Source: Nymphalis io
Taxonomy: Eukaryota; Arthropoda; Insecta; Lepidoptera; Nymphalidae
NCBI RefSeq assembly: GCF_905147045.1
Contig: NC_065905.1
Location: 3,534,001-3,598,000 of the forward strand
Length of the DNA: 64,000 bases
Reading direction: 5' to 3'
A program made the translations under genes and the position numbers. The notes beneath the pieces were generated by a model that did no database searches, was not told the DNA's origin, and saw nothing but the letters and a program-made list of their open reading frames with translations. This document shows positions 10,766-21,376 of the stretch, one piece after another (position 1 is the first letter of the stretch; every line of letters starts with the position of its first letter).

Positions 10766-13048
10766 CTATTGTGGAACGGCGGGCATCACTTCAAGGCCAG
10801 CGCACTCGCTCGCGATGGCTACACCGAATGCGAAAAATCCAACACTCTTCACAAGTGACCTGAAAGATAATACCACAGATCAATAAACTTCATAATCAGA
10901 CGGCTTCTTATCACAGTTTACATAAATTTATAAATAGTTTTGTTTAATAAAATACGTGACATATTATAATTGATAAAAGCATCACAGACAGCAATTAAAA
11001 ATAAATATGTAATAAAATGGAGTAGAGATCCACTGTAATGGGTGCGAAAGATGTTATCTTGTCAAAATGAATGTTTGTTCCAAATTTTTATGAATTAATT
11101 GGTGATTTAAGTGTGATAATTCAGAGGACACTGAGTTTTCTAGATGGGTTCTACTCTTTGATATATTTCTACTAAATAGTTGAATAAAAAGCCCTTTGAT
11201 AAATAATATAAGTGAACCCATACAGAAAGTGGTGAGTAATTATTGTCCTAAATTATTGCAAAAATATTATACACATACATATAACTGAATAACAACTTGC
11301 TCTTTTTTAAAATATTATTATAATATGTGATGTTCAGTTTAGTGTTGCCAGAATAAAGAAAGATACAAAAAAATATATTTTATATCTATTTTAAATTATC
11401 ACATCATGGGGTGGAATATTTTAGCATGTCAATAAATACACTAAAATATTATTCTTAGTGATTTAGAAATCATCTAAAGGGTTTAAATAAGCAAAAATCT
11501 GATTGCTACATCAAGAAAGAATACTTTCCAGAGAGCACAATGTTGAACACAATAGTTAAAAAACTTTTATCTGCTTACAGTAGAAGCAAATTATATTGAG
11601 AGATTCATTGTGAACATGAATATTTTCACTTACTTAAAATAGCAATAAATCATTATTATAAATTGCATATTGGGAAAGACATTATAAAAACAACAATTAC
11701 CTTTAGAATGGTAAGCTATTGTTAAAAAAAAAATTGGTTGCTAAGGTAATTAATTGATTGGTTGGTTACATTGACTGGTAAGATGTTATTAAAAAATGAA
11801 ATCATCCAATATTTATTTAATAAAAATATAAACTTTAACATTTATGTATAGTACACAAAGCCCTACCACCAGGGTAGTCCTTTGTGCAAGCTCGTCTGGG
11901 TGGGTACCACCCACTCATCAGATATTCTACCACAAAACAGCATTACTTGATATTGTTGTGTTCCGGTTTGAAAGGTGAGTGAGCCAGTGTATATAATAAA
12001 TACAAGGAAAATAAAATCTTAGTTCCCAAGGTTGGTGGCGCATTGGCTATGTAAGCCATGGTTGACATTTCTTACAATGAGAATGTCTAAGGGCATTGGT
12101 GACCACTTACCATCAGGTGGCCCATATGCTCATCCTATTCTATAAAAAAATTTGTAATAATGATGATGTATGAAATATTTACGTGAAGACATACATGGTT
12201 ATAGATTTATTATAATTGTCAATATTATATAAATCAAAAGGTTTTGTTTTTGGAACATATGATACAAATAATTAATATAAATTGAAAATCACTTTCCTTC
12301 ACTTTCAAAAAAATATAGTTTACTCGCAGGATAAGCTTTAATATAATTTTGCAATCAATAAGTTACCATTATACAATTTAAAAAAAAATATTCTTAATAA
12401 ATATATATTATAATAATATATATATTTTTTTAAATGTTGGCTAGGAAAACTTATTTTAAATGTAAATAATATATACAGTAACAGCCTGTTAATGTCCCAC
12501 TGCTGGGCTAAGGCCTCCTCTCCCTTTTAAGGAGAAGGTTTGGAGCTTATTCCACCACGCTGCTCCGATGCGGTTTGGTAGAATATACATGTGGCAGAAT
12601 TTCAATGAAATTACACACATGCAGGTTTCCTCACGATGTTTTCCTTTACCGTCAAGCACGAGATGAATTATAAACACAAATTAAGCACATGAAAATTCAG
12701 TGGTGCTTGCCCGGGTTTGAACCCATGATCATCGGTTAAGATTCACGCGTTCTAACCACTAGGCCATTTCGGCTTTTTTTTAAATTGGGGGTCCTGGTCT
12801 CCTCGGTAAGTCGTAAATACGTGTCAAAACGTAGATACGACATGAGATGAATTTCACTTTGACCAAATAATATATATCATTTAGAAACAAATATTGAACA
12901 AATTATGAATAATATTGAACATAATAATACGGTGGATCAATAAATAACATGTATTTACGCATTAATCTTTCGAGGTTATGCCTACTTACCATTTGAAAGG
13001 GTCGTAATATAAATCTTTAACTATCGCAACGAAACCTTGTTTACCCAT
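10766..13048 (-). CDS. 50-residue single-membrane-span protein, TOM6-like, two exons
   Basis: Exon 1 (12990-13048) encodes MGKQGFVAIVKDLYYDPFK plus two bases of a Trp codon and ends at a good GTAAGT donor. Exon 2 (10766-10859) follows a TTTCAG acceptor, completes the Trp, continues SLVKSVGFFAFGVAIASE and ends EVMPAVPQ before TAG. The total is 50 residues. It has a basic/aromatic N-terminal half, one hydrophobic span at about residues 22-38 and a short MP-containing tail. The span and tail (G-x-FA-x-GV then MxP near the end) resemble TOM6, the small subunit that stabilises the mitochondrial outer-membrane import pore. That match is from memory and the N-terminal half is less similar. The single 2.1-kb intron holds a family A and a family B SINE. 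The sulfatase start lies 39 nt downstream, suggesting a shared transcript. The gene itself is likely real; the family name is tentative. Confidence 0.65.
10870..11850. other. intronic AT-rich sequence, nothing recognised
   Basis: First kilobase of the TOM6-like gene intron. No repeat, ORF or RNA gene was recognised. Confidence 0.4.
11853..12150 (+). repeat. SINE family A with inverted head duplication
   Basis: Full-length copy ending in CCTATTCTATAAAAAAA. Its first bases (11853-11870, ACACAAAGCCCTACCACC) are the reverse complement of the family head. They fold against GGTAGTCCTTTGTG at 11873-11886, so the 5' end is a small foldback. It lies in the TOM6-like gene intron. Confidence 0.85.
12477..12775 (-). 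repeat. SINE family B, full length, tRNA-derived
   Basis: On the minus strand it starts with a tRNA-like head: A box in GGCCTAGTGGTTAGAACG and B box in GGGTTCAAACCC. The body follows with TGAATTTTCATGTGC, CACGATGAGG-type and GAAGGTTTGGAGC segments, and the end is GACATTAACAGGCTGTTACTG. It is one of the best preserved copies and lies in the TOM6-like gene intron. Confidence 0.9.
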
Positions 13049-13626
13049 TATATATTAATAGAATAGACAAATGTTGAGTTTTTTTTGGATTAAATTATAA
13101 TTTTACAATTGAAGAAAATTTAAGATTTTTAACATACACCCGAAAAGCTCTGCCGTTTATCGATTTGCACATTTGATATTTGAAGTTGACACTTGACAGG
13201 ATTGAAGTTATATTATTGTCTGTGGACAGACGGGGAAACGGCAATACAGCGGTGAAAGATAATAAAACTATTAAATTAATTCGTGCAACGTATGTTAGAG
13301 TTGATGTTTGGAAATATTATTAATGAATATTTTATAAGTGAAAATAATTGTTTCAATGCTTTACCAATTGCCATGTTTCATAATGTTTCACTTTAAAATT
13401 TGTACATGAAAATTAAGAACTATCTTTCTTTGGTATAATAAGCAACATAAGCTAAAAGTATTTCAAGAAATGAATTTAAATAAAGATAATTTCTGAGGTA
13501 CAGTTATAAATAAAAAATACAAATTAAATTAAGTGGTAGGCGTAATTTTTGTCCATAAAAAGTGTAATCTCTAAGATATAAAAAGTAACTTTTCTAAAAT
13601 TAAAAATCAGACAAGAGTTCAACAAA

Positions 13627-15898
13627 TTATTTATTAGTGGATATTGTACTAATGATCCAATCTGTATAATGAGACACTTTTGTATATACTCCAGGATAAA
13701 ATCTGAGACCACAAGCGTAGCCGAATGATACAAGACCGACTACAACTCCTTTATAAATCAAAGGCCCTCCAGAATCACCAAAACAACCATCAACGCCATC
13801 TATATCCGTTCGTCCAGCACACATCATTGAGTCTGCAATAATAGCGCCGATTGTTTGATATCGTGCTTTGCAGTCTTCTTGATCTATTACAAACATCATT
13901 GTGCTTTGGAGCTGATCGGGTTGCGGACCATTTTTCTGAAACAGTAATAAAATAAACGCGGTCTAGTAAATAATACTTAATTGAATGCTGGCAATTATAA
14001 ATTTCACTAATTAGGTATATCATTTGTAAAAAAAATTAAGAAAATATTGTTTATTATTATCATACAGTTTACGAAATATTTCAAAGAATAGGATATTAAA
14101 TAATTGGTCTGCTAACCTCTGTTGATCCCCATCCAACTAAAGTGCAGACATAATTTGGCAAAAGTTCACTTTTTGGCTTAATAATTGTAGCCTGACTGAC
14201 CAAATTGCCAATAGTAAATCTTTTGGCCACAACAACTACGGCTATATCATTTGTATAATATCGTCTGTCAAAGCCATAGTGAGTTACAATTGTTTTAATT
14301 TTATGTATCACACCTCCCCTCGTTCGATATGTTGAACCAACACGGATTCTCCAGTATTGAGGAAATGAGTAGCTACAATAATATATATGAATTAATTGAT
14401 GTTTTATTAAATAAAAAATAACAGCCCATAAATTGGCCACAGCTGGGCAATCGCCTTGCGTGTACCTACTAAGAAATTTTCAAGTTTATTTTACCATGCC
14501 GCTCAAGCGCTACTTGGTACACTTTTGTATGTTTGTATTTTATCCGACTAGGGCAGGTTTCCTCGCAATGTTGTCCTTCAACGCCGAGCACAAGATAAAT
14601 TATAAATACAAGTTATCAGTTCCGGATTTAGCGATCTAGATGCCCTGGGGCAAGAAGTGGAGACCCTTATTTATTTTCCTTATAAATTGAACATATTTTT
14701 AGTAGGGTGACTTAATAATATATATCCGTTATATATTACAAATTTAATTATTTTAACATACATTTGGTGGTTACACTTGTGTTTACTATGTGTAAAAATT
14801 ATATGTGTTTTCAGATTTGGGATGCATTATTTGCTTTATATATTTCTACTATGGGGATCGCTTTCTTGTGGAGTCCCCGGGGCTTAAACCCTTCCTCTAA
14901 ATCGGGATTGTGAACCATGCGCGAAAAGTGAGCCGATTTGATTTCAAGTTAATTTAACTTATTTTTTTTTTAATTTTACTGGTTTCATTCGTATTTAAAA
15001 CGTTTGAAGTTAACAACAACACTTAGGTAATATGAGATTGAAAATATTTGTTCTCTTATACACTGTGTATATATGTGGATTTATGATTAATTAATGATTA
15101 ATTATATATCTATACTAATAAATAAGGTGACGTTTTTTTGTAAGGCGTTCCTGAAATAAATATTAAACCAATATGCCTAAAATTTATAACAGAACATGAA
15201 CACGCGCTTTGAAAAAGTATTAAGTAGATATACAATATTATTATTTACTTTAAATTTAGACTATTGACGTGACAAGCGTGAATTTCATATTCTTGTAGTA
15301 TATAATTTTAATGTATTACTATCAAAAACATTAGTATCACTTACTTTCTACCTGTATCCTGATTATATTGGAAGCAATGCGCCGTTGATATAACATGACG
15401 GGATGTAAGTATTACACCAGCGCAATGCTGAATGTATTCCTGTGTGCCCCACACGTCCAGCAACAGTTGAGCGAGAATGGGATATTTTTGTATAGTTGTT
15501 GGTGAACCGTTCAGCACTCTTAAGATGTCGTATCGCGCATTAACTACAAGGATATAGAAAAATATAAAACCTGGAAGCTTTTGTGGTGTCTCATAAACGT
15601 TGTTTAGTTAAATATTTTTTTTTTCTCTTTCTATCATCGTTTTTCGATGTTCAAAAGAAGAAGACTGACTGAAGATTTTTTGAGAAGATTTTTTAGCTAA
15701 TAACCTACTAAGTAATATTCACAGGTTCAGCCGTTAGTGCCTAATTAAATATAACTTAATAATATGTTACGATATAGTCTCGTTACAATATTTTTAATTT
15801 ATATTGTTAATTTAGATTATATAAGATTTAAAAAATTTACACTTACCTTCTATAAGATAAATAAAAACCGATAATAATCTCACTTTATGAAACCACAT
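13627..15898 (-). CDS. secreted trypsin-like serine protease (S1A), four exons
   Basis: Exons (minus strand): 15847-15898, 15345-15543, 14117-14372, 13627-13935, all GT-AG with matching phases, giving 271 residues. Residues 1-20 are a signal peptide (MWFHKVRLLSVFIYLIEVNA). A short propeptide is followed by R26-VLNG, the likely activation site in place of the usual R-IVGG. The triad is His73 (STAHCF), Asp126 (TNDIAV) and Ser224 (GDSGGP). Asp218, six residues before the serine, predicts cleavage after Arg or Lys; SFGYACG and PGVYTKV complete the pocket. Cysteines pair as 58-74, 191-208 and 220-237, but Cys160 (VCTLVGWG) has Tyr230 where its usual partner stands, leaving seven cysteines. The final codons overlap an AATAAA (13630-13635). 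It is single-domain with no clip or CUB module, so a digestive or haemolymph role cannot be decided. Confidence 0.93.
13630..13635 (-). terminator. polyadenylation signal overlapping the protease stop
   Basis: AATAAA on the minus strand formed by the last two sense codons (Asn-Lys), directly before TAA. Whether it is used is unknown. Confidence 0.4.
14419..14614 (-). repeat. SINE family B, degenerate, in protease intron 2
   Basis: Diverged match to the 3' two thirds of family B (ACAGCCCATAAATTGGCCAC, GGTTTCCTCGCAATGTTGTCC, GAGCACAAGATAAATTATAAA). The tRNA-like head is missing. Confidence 0.6.
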
Positions 15899-16499
15899 TT
15901 TATAAATGTTGTTTTAGCCAGTAATCCAGAAGTACCTACGACATTAATTTATTTCGCAGAATGTTAGCACACTGCTAGAGTTCGTTAGACTGATGATTCA
16001 AATGCTATACAACTTTCATTAAGCTGAGGTAGCATAAACTTTTCTAACTGTATAGGAAGATCATTATGTAGCGCGACATGATGATCTTGATCAATTCAAC
16101 TATAATACACTGCATTATATATATGGCTCGTTCTCATATACGAATTATTATTATTATTCGATGATTACTTTCTACCAACAAGCCAAATTTTCAGAAGAAT
16201 AAAATAAGAAATTATAGCTTTAGAACTTGCAAAGGCTATAATATAATTCGTTTATGACAACTAGCCAAGTCAGACCTTAGGCTTCAATATATTATGCTAA
16301 GTTATAAGAAGAAATGATATTTTAAATTGTTATAAAATATTTTATGTTGTTATGAATAAATTTCAGGACTGACCATTGAATTTGGCACCTATTTAGATCT
16401 CACTTCTTTTGTCGTTGAAGTTAACAACCAAGGCATATATTAATTTAATTAATTAATATTGAACTTGACTCTTATTTCACATTTATGTTTTTGATGGGA
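15899..16499. other. upstream region of the protease gene
   Basis: AT-rich sequence before the protease start. A TATATATAT run near 16115 is the only TATA-like stretch and is rather far from the ATG. No clear promoter element and no repeat was identified. Confidence 0.3.
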
Positions 16500-16602
16500 T
16501 TCCTTCAAGGTAGATCACGAGATGAATTATAAAAAATAATTAAGCACTGGAAAATTATGTGGCGCTCGCTTGGGTTTAAATATGCTATCATTGGTTGATA
16601 TA
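16500..16602 (-). repeat. SINE family B fragment, degenerate
   Basis: CACGAGATGAATTATAA, TTAAGCACTGGAAAATTATG and TTGGGTTTAAATATGC are diverged family B body and head segments. Confidence 0.5.
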
Positions 16603-16603
16603 C

Positions 16604-16857
16604 TAGGTGGTATGGCTTTGCGCCCGTCTGGGTAAGTACCACCCACTCATTCTACCGCCAAACAGCAATACTTGGTATTGTTGCGTTCTGGTTTGAAGGG
16701 TGAGTGAGCCAGTGTAGCTACAGGCACAAGGAACATAGCGCAAGGTGCATTGGCGATGTAAGGAATGTTTATTACTTCTTACATCGCCTATGTCTATGGG
16801 CGGAGATGACCACAGGTGGCCCATTTGCCCGTCCGCTTACCTATAACATAAAAAAAT
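16604..16857 (+). repeat. SINE family A, diverged
   Basis: GGTGGTATGGCTTTGCGCCC, TACCACCCACTCATTCTACCG and GGTTTGAAGGGTGAGTGAGC match family A. It has small internal deletions and ends near CTATAACATAAAAAAATA. Confidence 0.75.
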
Positions 16858-17159
16858 ATATTAAAAAAAATAAAATAGTTAATTTATCAAATATTAAAGT
16901 GAATTATTTATATGATGATGTTGATTGACTGTTGATTCGAATCAAATTAAAGATTACTTGCAAATAATAATCGAAAATCTCAAATCAGGTGAATCAGTCT
17001 ATAGGTACTTCGAAATAAATATAGACGATTGCCTAGCAATTATAGTAAAGTTTTATGTGCATTAATCATCGTTATAAGAAAATTAGGCTGTACTAAAACT
17101 GTTTTACAAAACATTATTTTAAAGCGATATAGTAGGTATTATTTTATATAGAAGGCTAG

Positions 17160-17490
17160 AAAATCCCTAGGTCCTGAATTCAAATCCCGTCTAATACAAA
17201 AGTTCGTCTGTTTTTCTGTCAAGAAATTCGTAGTGGCACCTCGGAGTCTGGAAGTTGACAGTGTTCACACTCCCATGCCTCAAAAAGCACGTAAACTAGT
17301 TGGAGCAATACCTAAACTAATTCCGGTCGTGTCAGATTTCCCGTTCCATCGGATTATGAAAGTAAGGGAATTGAGAACACATTCGTTTGCGTAAACACTT
17401 GTGCACTATAATATGCCAGTCTCAGATCCAGTCTCTTAATAATAGCCGATGTGACCTAAATCGGTCAAGAAAATCTCATATTCAAAGTGA
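17160..17490 (+). repeat. SINE family D, tRNA-derived, diverged
   Basis: Starts at the B-box part of a tRNA-like head (CCTGAATTCAAATCCCG) and continues through AAGAAATTCGTAGTGGCACC, TTCCGGTCGTGTCAGATT, TTGTGCACTATAATATG and GACCTAAATCGGTCAAGA. Compare 41763 and 56878. Confidence 0.65.
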
Positions 17491-19391
17491 TTTAACATCG
17501 AAGATAAGTTAAAAACATTCTTTAAATAAAATAATCATAAAGTAGTGACTCGATTAAGTTACTTGGATTTGAGTTTATATTTAGCTTTAGATAAAGCAAC
17601 AATATTTAATAATAAGTTTGTTTCATTTCTGAACTTATAAAGTCGAGATTTGTGTTGACAAACGGTTACAATGGAATTTTGAGTTAGTGATTATCACCAA
17701 TTCACTAATATATATAGTATAACTAATTCAACATAACGAATTGACTTGAATACCAGGTTAATGTTAGATGAATTATATATCATCAATACGTACAAGAACC
17801 ATGAAGCACCTACAATCAATTACTCATATTTTTTCTCATCTGTAGCTTTAATAACACAGTAACATGAAAATGATAAATTGTTTATCTGTAGTATCTAAAA
17901 AATATAATGATTTGAATTGAAAAAAATAACCTACATTAATATATCATCGTTTGTAGGTACTATTATTTAATTAAACTAAAATGGAGATGTCCTCTTCGCC
18001 GTTAAATGTTTAAAGATTCTTATTTGCCCTTTATTTTATCACCTTCTTTTCATTACTTTGAAGTCCATACAATATGACATCTTAAAGATAAGGGCATATT
18101 CAGACCAGTTCAGTTTAGATAACTAAATTAAAAACCGCTTTTAAAATATATCTATGCATTTTTTTAAATATCGTAGTTGCTATAGGTTATATCATGTTAA
18201 TTTGAATACACAAGACCCTTGTGTGTAATTTTCTTATTTTCCACTCCAGTTAAGCGTAAGGCGTAAATGTGTATGTGCTATAATAGTCCAAGGAAGGGGT
18301 TAGTAAACTCGCTTAAAATGAATTATTAAAATTATCATTTATTATGAAATGATGCAACTGTATGCTACTATCCACTACTACTAATCCTATACTACTGATC
18401 GTTTCTAATGCACGGAGTAGTTCGATGTTCATTCTCCATTACTCATATTATATGGCAAGAAAAACTCTATAACTAGGTTTTTTTTTATGTGGAACGTCAC
18501 TTTACATCTGTTGAAGTGCCTTAGGGGTATGACCGACTCGTATGCCGTGACGACAAAGGAAGGAAAAGAAGGAGGAAAGGAAGGACCGACCGCTCTCTTA
18601 TGCCGTCGAGATCGACCCTATTCCGTTGTGTTTATGTGGTGCGCATAAAGTAACGTTGCTAAATGTTACTAAATAGTAAGCAAAAAGAAACTCTTGGTTT
18701 TAATTAATTTTCCTATTTATTTATTGGATATCTTTAAGTATACATTTAATATTATCTAGTTAGTTTAAGAGGCATCGCCGTTCTTATTAGATAAATAAAT
18801 AATTACAATAGCCGTCAATTCTATGAGCGTCTCGCGACGGCGGTTAAATTTATTATAGGTATGTTCATAGCATCCCAGTGGTTGTCGCGTATTTTTGAAA
18901 TGTGTTCACTCCACTAAAATCGTTACATAAAGGTTACGTTTATTTGTCTTTGCTATGAGATGTGGACTTCTACAGCTGAAGTTGGATTTGGTTGAATTGA
19001 ATTTGAAGATCTATAATTCTTACAAACAAACTTCTTATTATATAATGATTATAATTTTGGCAACCTTGCTTAGTGTCTTGCCTAACAATTGTCTGTTATA
19101 GTTGAAAACATTGAAATGAAAGCCGACCTATATCTCTAAAATATTACCATGTCTTTCCTGTAACAATAAACATTGTAATTTTTAACTTCCATTGTCACTC
19201 GCTCATTATCCAGTCTGCGTAGTTATAGGTTTATTCCGGAGAAAATAATGAAACTTACCTCTTCATAATATTACAATGTAGTAACACACTACAAACGAAA
19301 AAGAAATCAACAACTATATTATTTATTTCGTAAAATAATAACATCAACAATATTTATAATATCTTATGATATTATATTTATAATATAATAT
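17491..19391. other. intergenic, mostly featureless
   Basis: Between the protease gene and HSCB. It contains the repeat at 18490-18560, a possible decayed SINE near 18,245-18,300 and otherwise AT-rich sequence with no supported gene. AATAAA on the minus strand near 19323-19328 could end the HSCB transcript. Confidence 0.4.
18490..18560 (+). repeat. unclassified dispersed repeat (GACTCGTATGCCGTGACG family)
   Basis: GTGCCTTAGGGGTATGACC followed by GACTCGTATGCCGTGACG recurs in the same order at 29378-29440 and inverted at 23905-24015. The family is unknown. Confidence 0.5.
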
Positions 19392-20766
19392 TTATCTAAT
19401 AATGCCTTTATTTCGTATTGCTGATTGTATTTGATTATCAATACTTGTGTAGTATTTCATGTGACTCAACAAATGTAAAACTCTTTTCAAATCACCATCA
19501 AAGAATGCTATGGATAGCTGTTTTTGAAGGTCTTTAATGACTTCCTTATTTTCTTGATTTAGTTTCATTATTTCCTCCTCTGTGTCTGCATTTTCTACTT
19601 CTTCATTCTTCTCCATAATTTTGAATAGAAATTCTTGGTCTAATTGTGTATTTTCGGGTATCTCTTTTCCTCTTAAACTCAACATATAGACACCTAAAAC
19701 AAAGAGAATATATATTATTTATCATGCTTATTTAGTTATATTTCATTTACACATGTAACTTAAGTTCATTGATATACATAATTGGCTTTTTTATCATAAT
19801 ATTTTAATATTAAAGTTGTATTGCCAATATTAACTTCAATGTTTACTAAAATGTATAACAATGGCAAAAATATAAAATTGTTTTTTAGAATAGCACTATA
19901 TTAGTTTGAATTTTCAGAACAGAATCCTTCAGGACTGACAATTTGCTTCTGGAAATTTGTATTGTAAATTAAGGAGATAATCTATAGTGCTTGAAGAACT
20001 AAAATTATCAAAATTAAGAATGTGTGCATGCTGTCATATATATATTTTTCAGATTTGAGCATTTGATATTAAATTTATAACATTATTATATAAGTATAAA
20101 CCAACCTCTAGTTAATGGCTGTAATAGAGTATTGTAAGCGTCATTTACTAAAGATGAATACTGTGCTGATATTTCTTGTTCTTCCTCACCTCTGAAATCA
20201 CAATTTTACAAATATTTAAGTCATTTTAAAAATCGAGATAGTTTAGATTATTTTTCTTTCCCAAAAAAAAAATCTGTGATAAAATCTAACATGGTAAATT
20301 AACAGCTCTGTATTTTTTAGAATATTATAACTATTTCAATAAAATTTGTAAATTGCACTGATATTATTATGTATCAATAAAATTTTTATAACACTGTTAT
20401 AAATTTTTAATTAAAAAAACTATTAATAGAAATTTTTTGTAAATATTTATATTCTATATTAAAAAAAAAAATTATAACAAATGTTATTCTTTCATACCTG
20501 TTTGCATATTTGTCTGGGTGCAGATATTTTTGTAATTCCTTATATTTTTTTGATAATTCATTTTCATCCAAGTCATATGTTTCCTTAACACCAAGAATCT
20601 TAAAGTAATTTTCTGATTTATCAGGCCTTTGTAAGACTTTGCAGTTAGAACAGAAAAGGTTTGAGACCATGGTAGTAATGCTATTGCCACATGACCAACA
20701 TGATAAATATCTAATTTGTTTTGTTCTAGTTAGATTGAGATTCCAAAAAAGTATTCTGGGGATCAT
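19392..20766 (-). CDS. HSCB: mitochondrial iron-sulfur cluster co-chaperone HscB, three exons
   Basis: J-domain co-chaperone that delivers the ISCU scaffold to mitochondrial Hsp70 for Fe-S cluster transfer. Exons (minus strand): 20498-20766, 20106-20191, 19392-19693, GT-AG with consistent phases, giving 218 residues (human about 235). The N-terminus (MIPRILFWNLNLTRTKQ) looks like a mitochondrial presequence. Cys23-Cys26 (CWSC) and Cys39-Cys42 (CSNC) form the zinc-binding site typical of animal HSCB. The J domain begins NYFKILGV (about 53-60) and has the Hsp70-stimulating HPD at 83-85. SSLVNDAYNTLLQPLTRGVYM spans the exon 2/3 junction and is characteristic of HscB. The acidic, helical C-terminus (about 130-218) corresponds to the ISCU-binding domain. 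It shares a 610-bp upstream region with the divergent SPT3 gene. Confidence 0.93.
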
Positions 20767-21376
20767 TTTTTTAAATTGCGAATTCTAAAATAATTTGAAT
20801 AGACAATTAAAATATGCGGCTACGATAACGTTGGATTAAAAATGAAGACTTATTATCAAAAATGTCTTATCAACTACAAAGTGCCTTTAAGGTAATATGA
20901 ATACATACATTTGTAATTGTAACTAAGGTTATGAGTTTTTTTTTATAATAATATTACACAACAATGCAAACAAGTTACTATTCTGTAAGTGACAGCGTTA
21001 TCATTTATCATTTGACAATGTTAATGTCAGAATCAGCTGGATCTCTGTGTGTCAGGTGTCTGTACTCAACTCTGCCAATAAATATTACCAAAAAATATGA
21101 AGATAATTGGCAAAGAATTTTGCTTTCAAATTTAGCTTGATTAAAAATGTACACGTTAATAAATGTTGTCATTATATGCGTAATTTCGAATTATCTACGA
21201 CAAACTAACATAGACAATTAGACAATATGAATGTAATAGTTGACATATGACAGTTGACATATGCAGTTTGTTATAAAGTTGTAATGTAAACATAACTAAA
21301 TTAAAATTAAATACGACGAGTAATTTCATATGATAAGTAGAATTTGTGTTCAAAAAGTTTACCTCATACAGCCATT
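20767..21376. promoter_or_regulatory. shared intergenic region between divergent HSCB and SPT3 genes
   Basis: 610 bp separate the two start codons, which point away from each other. Promoters and both 5' UTRs must lie here unless upstream introns exist. It contains a short direct repeat of TGACATATG/TGACAGTTGACATATG type near 21240-21262. No TATA box was clearly placed. Confidence 0.6.

Noticed and set aside
12489..12677. Frames with a SPAVGHLQ-type ending (12489, 25065, 35272, 38373, 56015)
   Set aside because: They are all the same stretch of family B SINEs.
21344..21376. Upstream extension of the SPT3 frame from a TTG codon
   Set aside because: There is no ATG in the extension; the first ATG at 21377 gives a protein of normal family length with the conserved start region.
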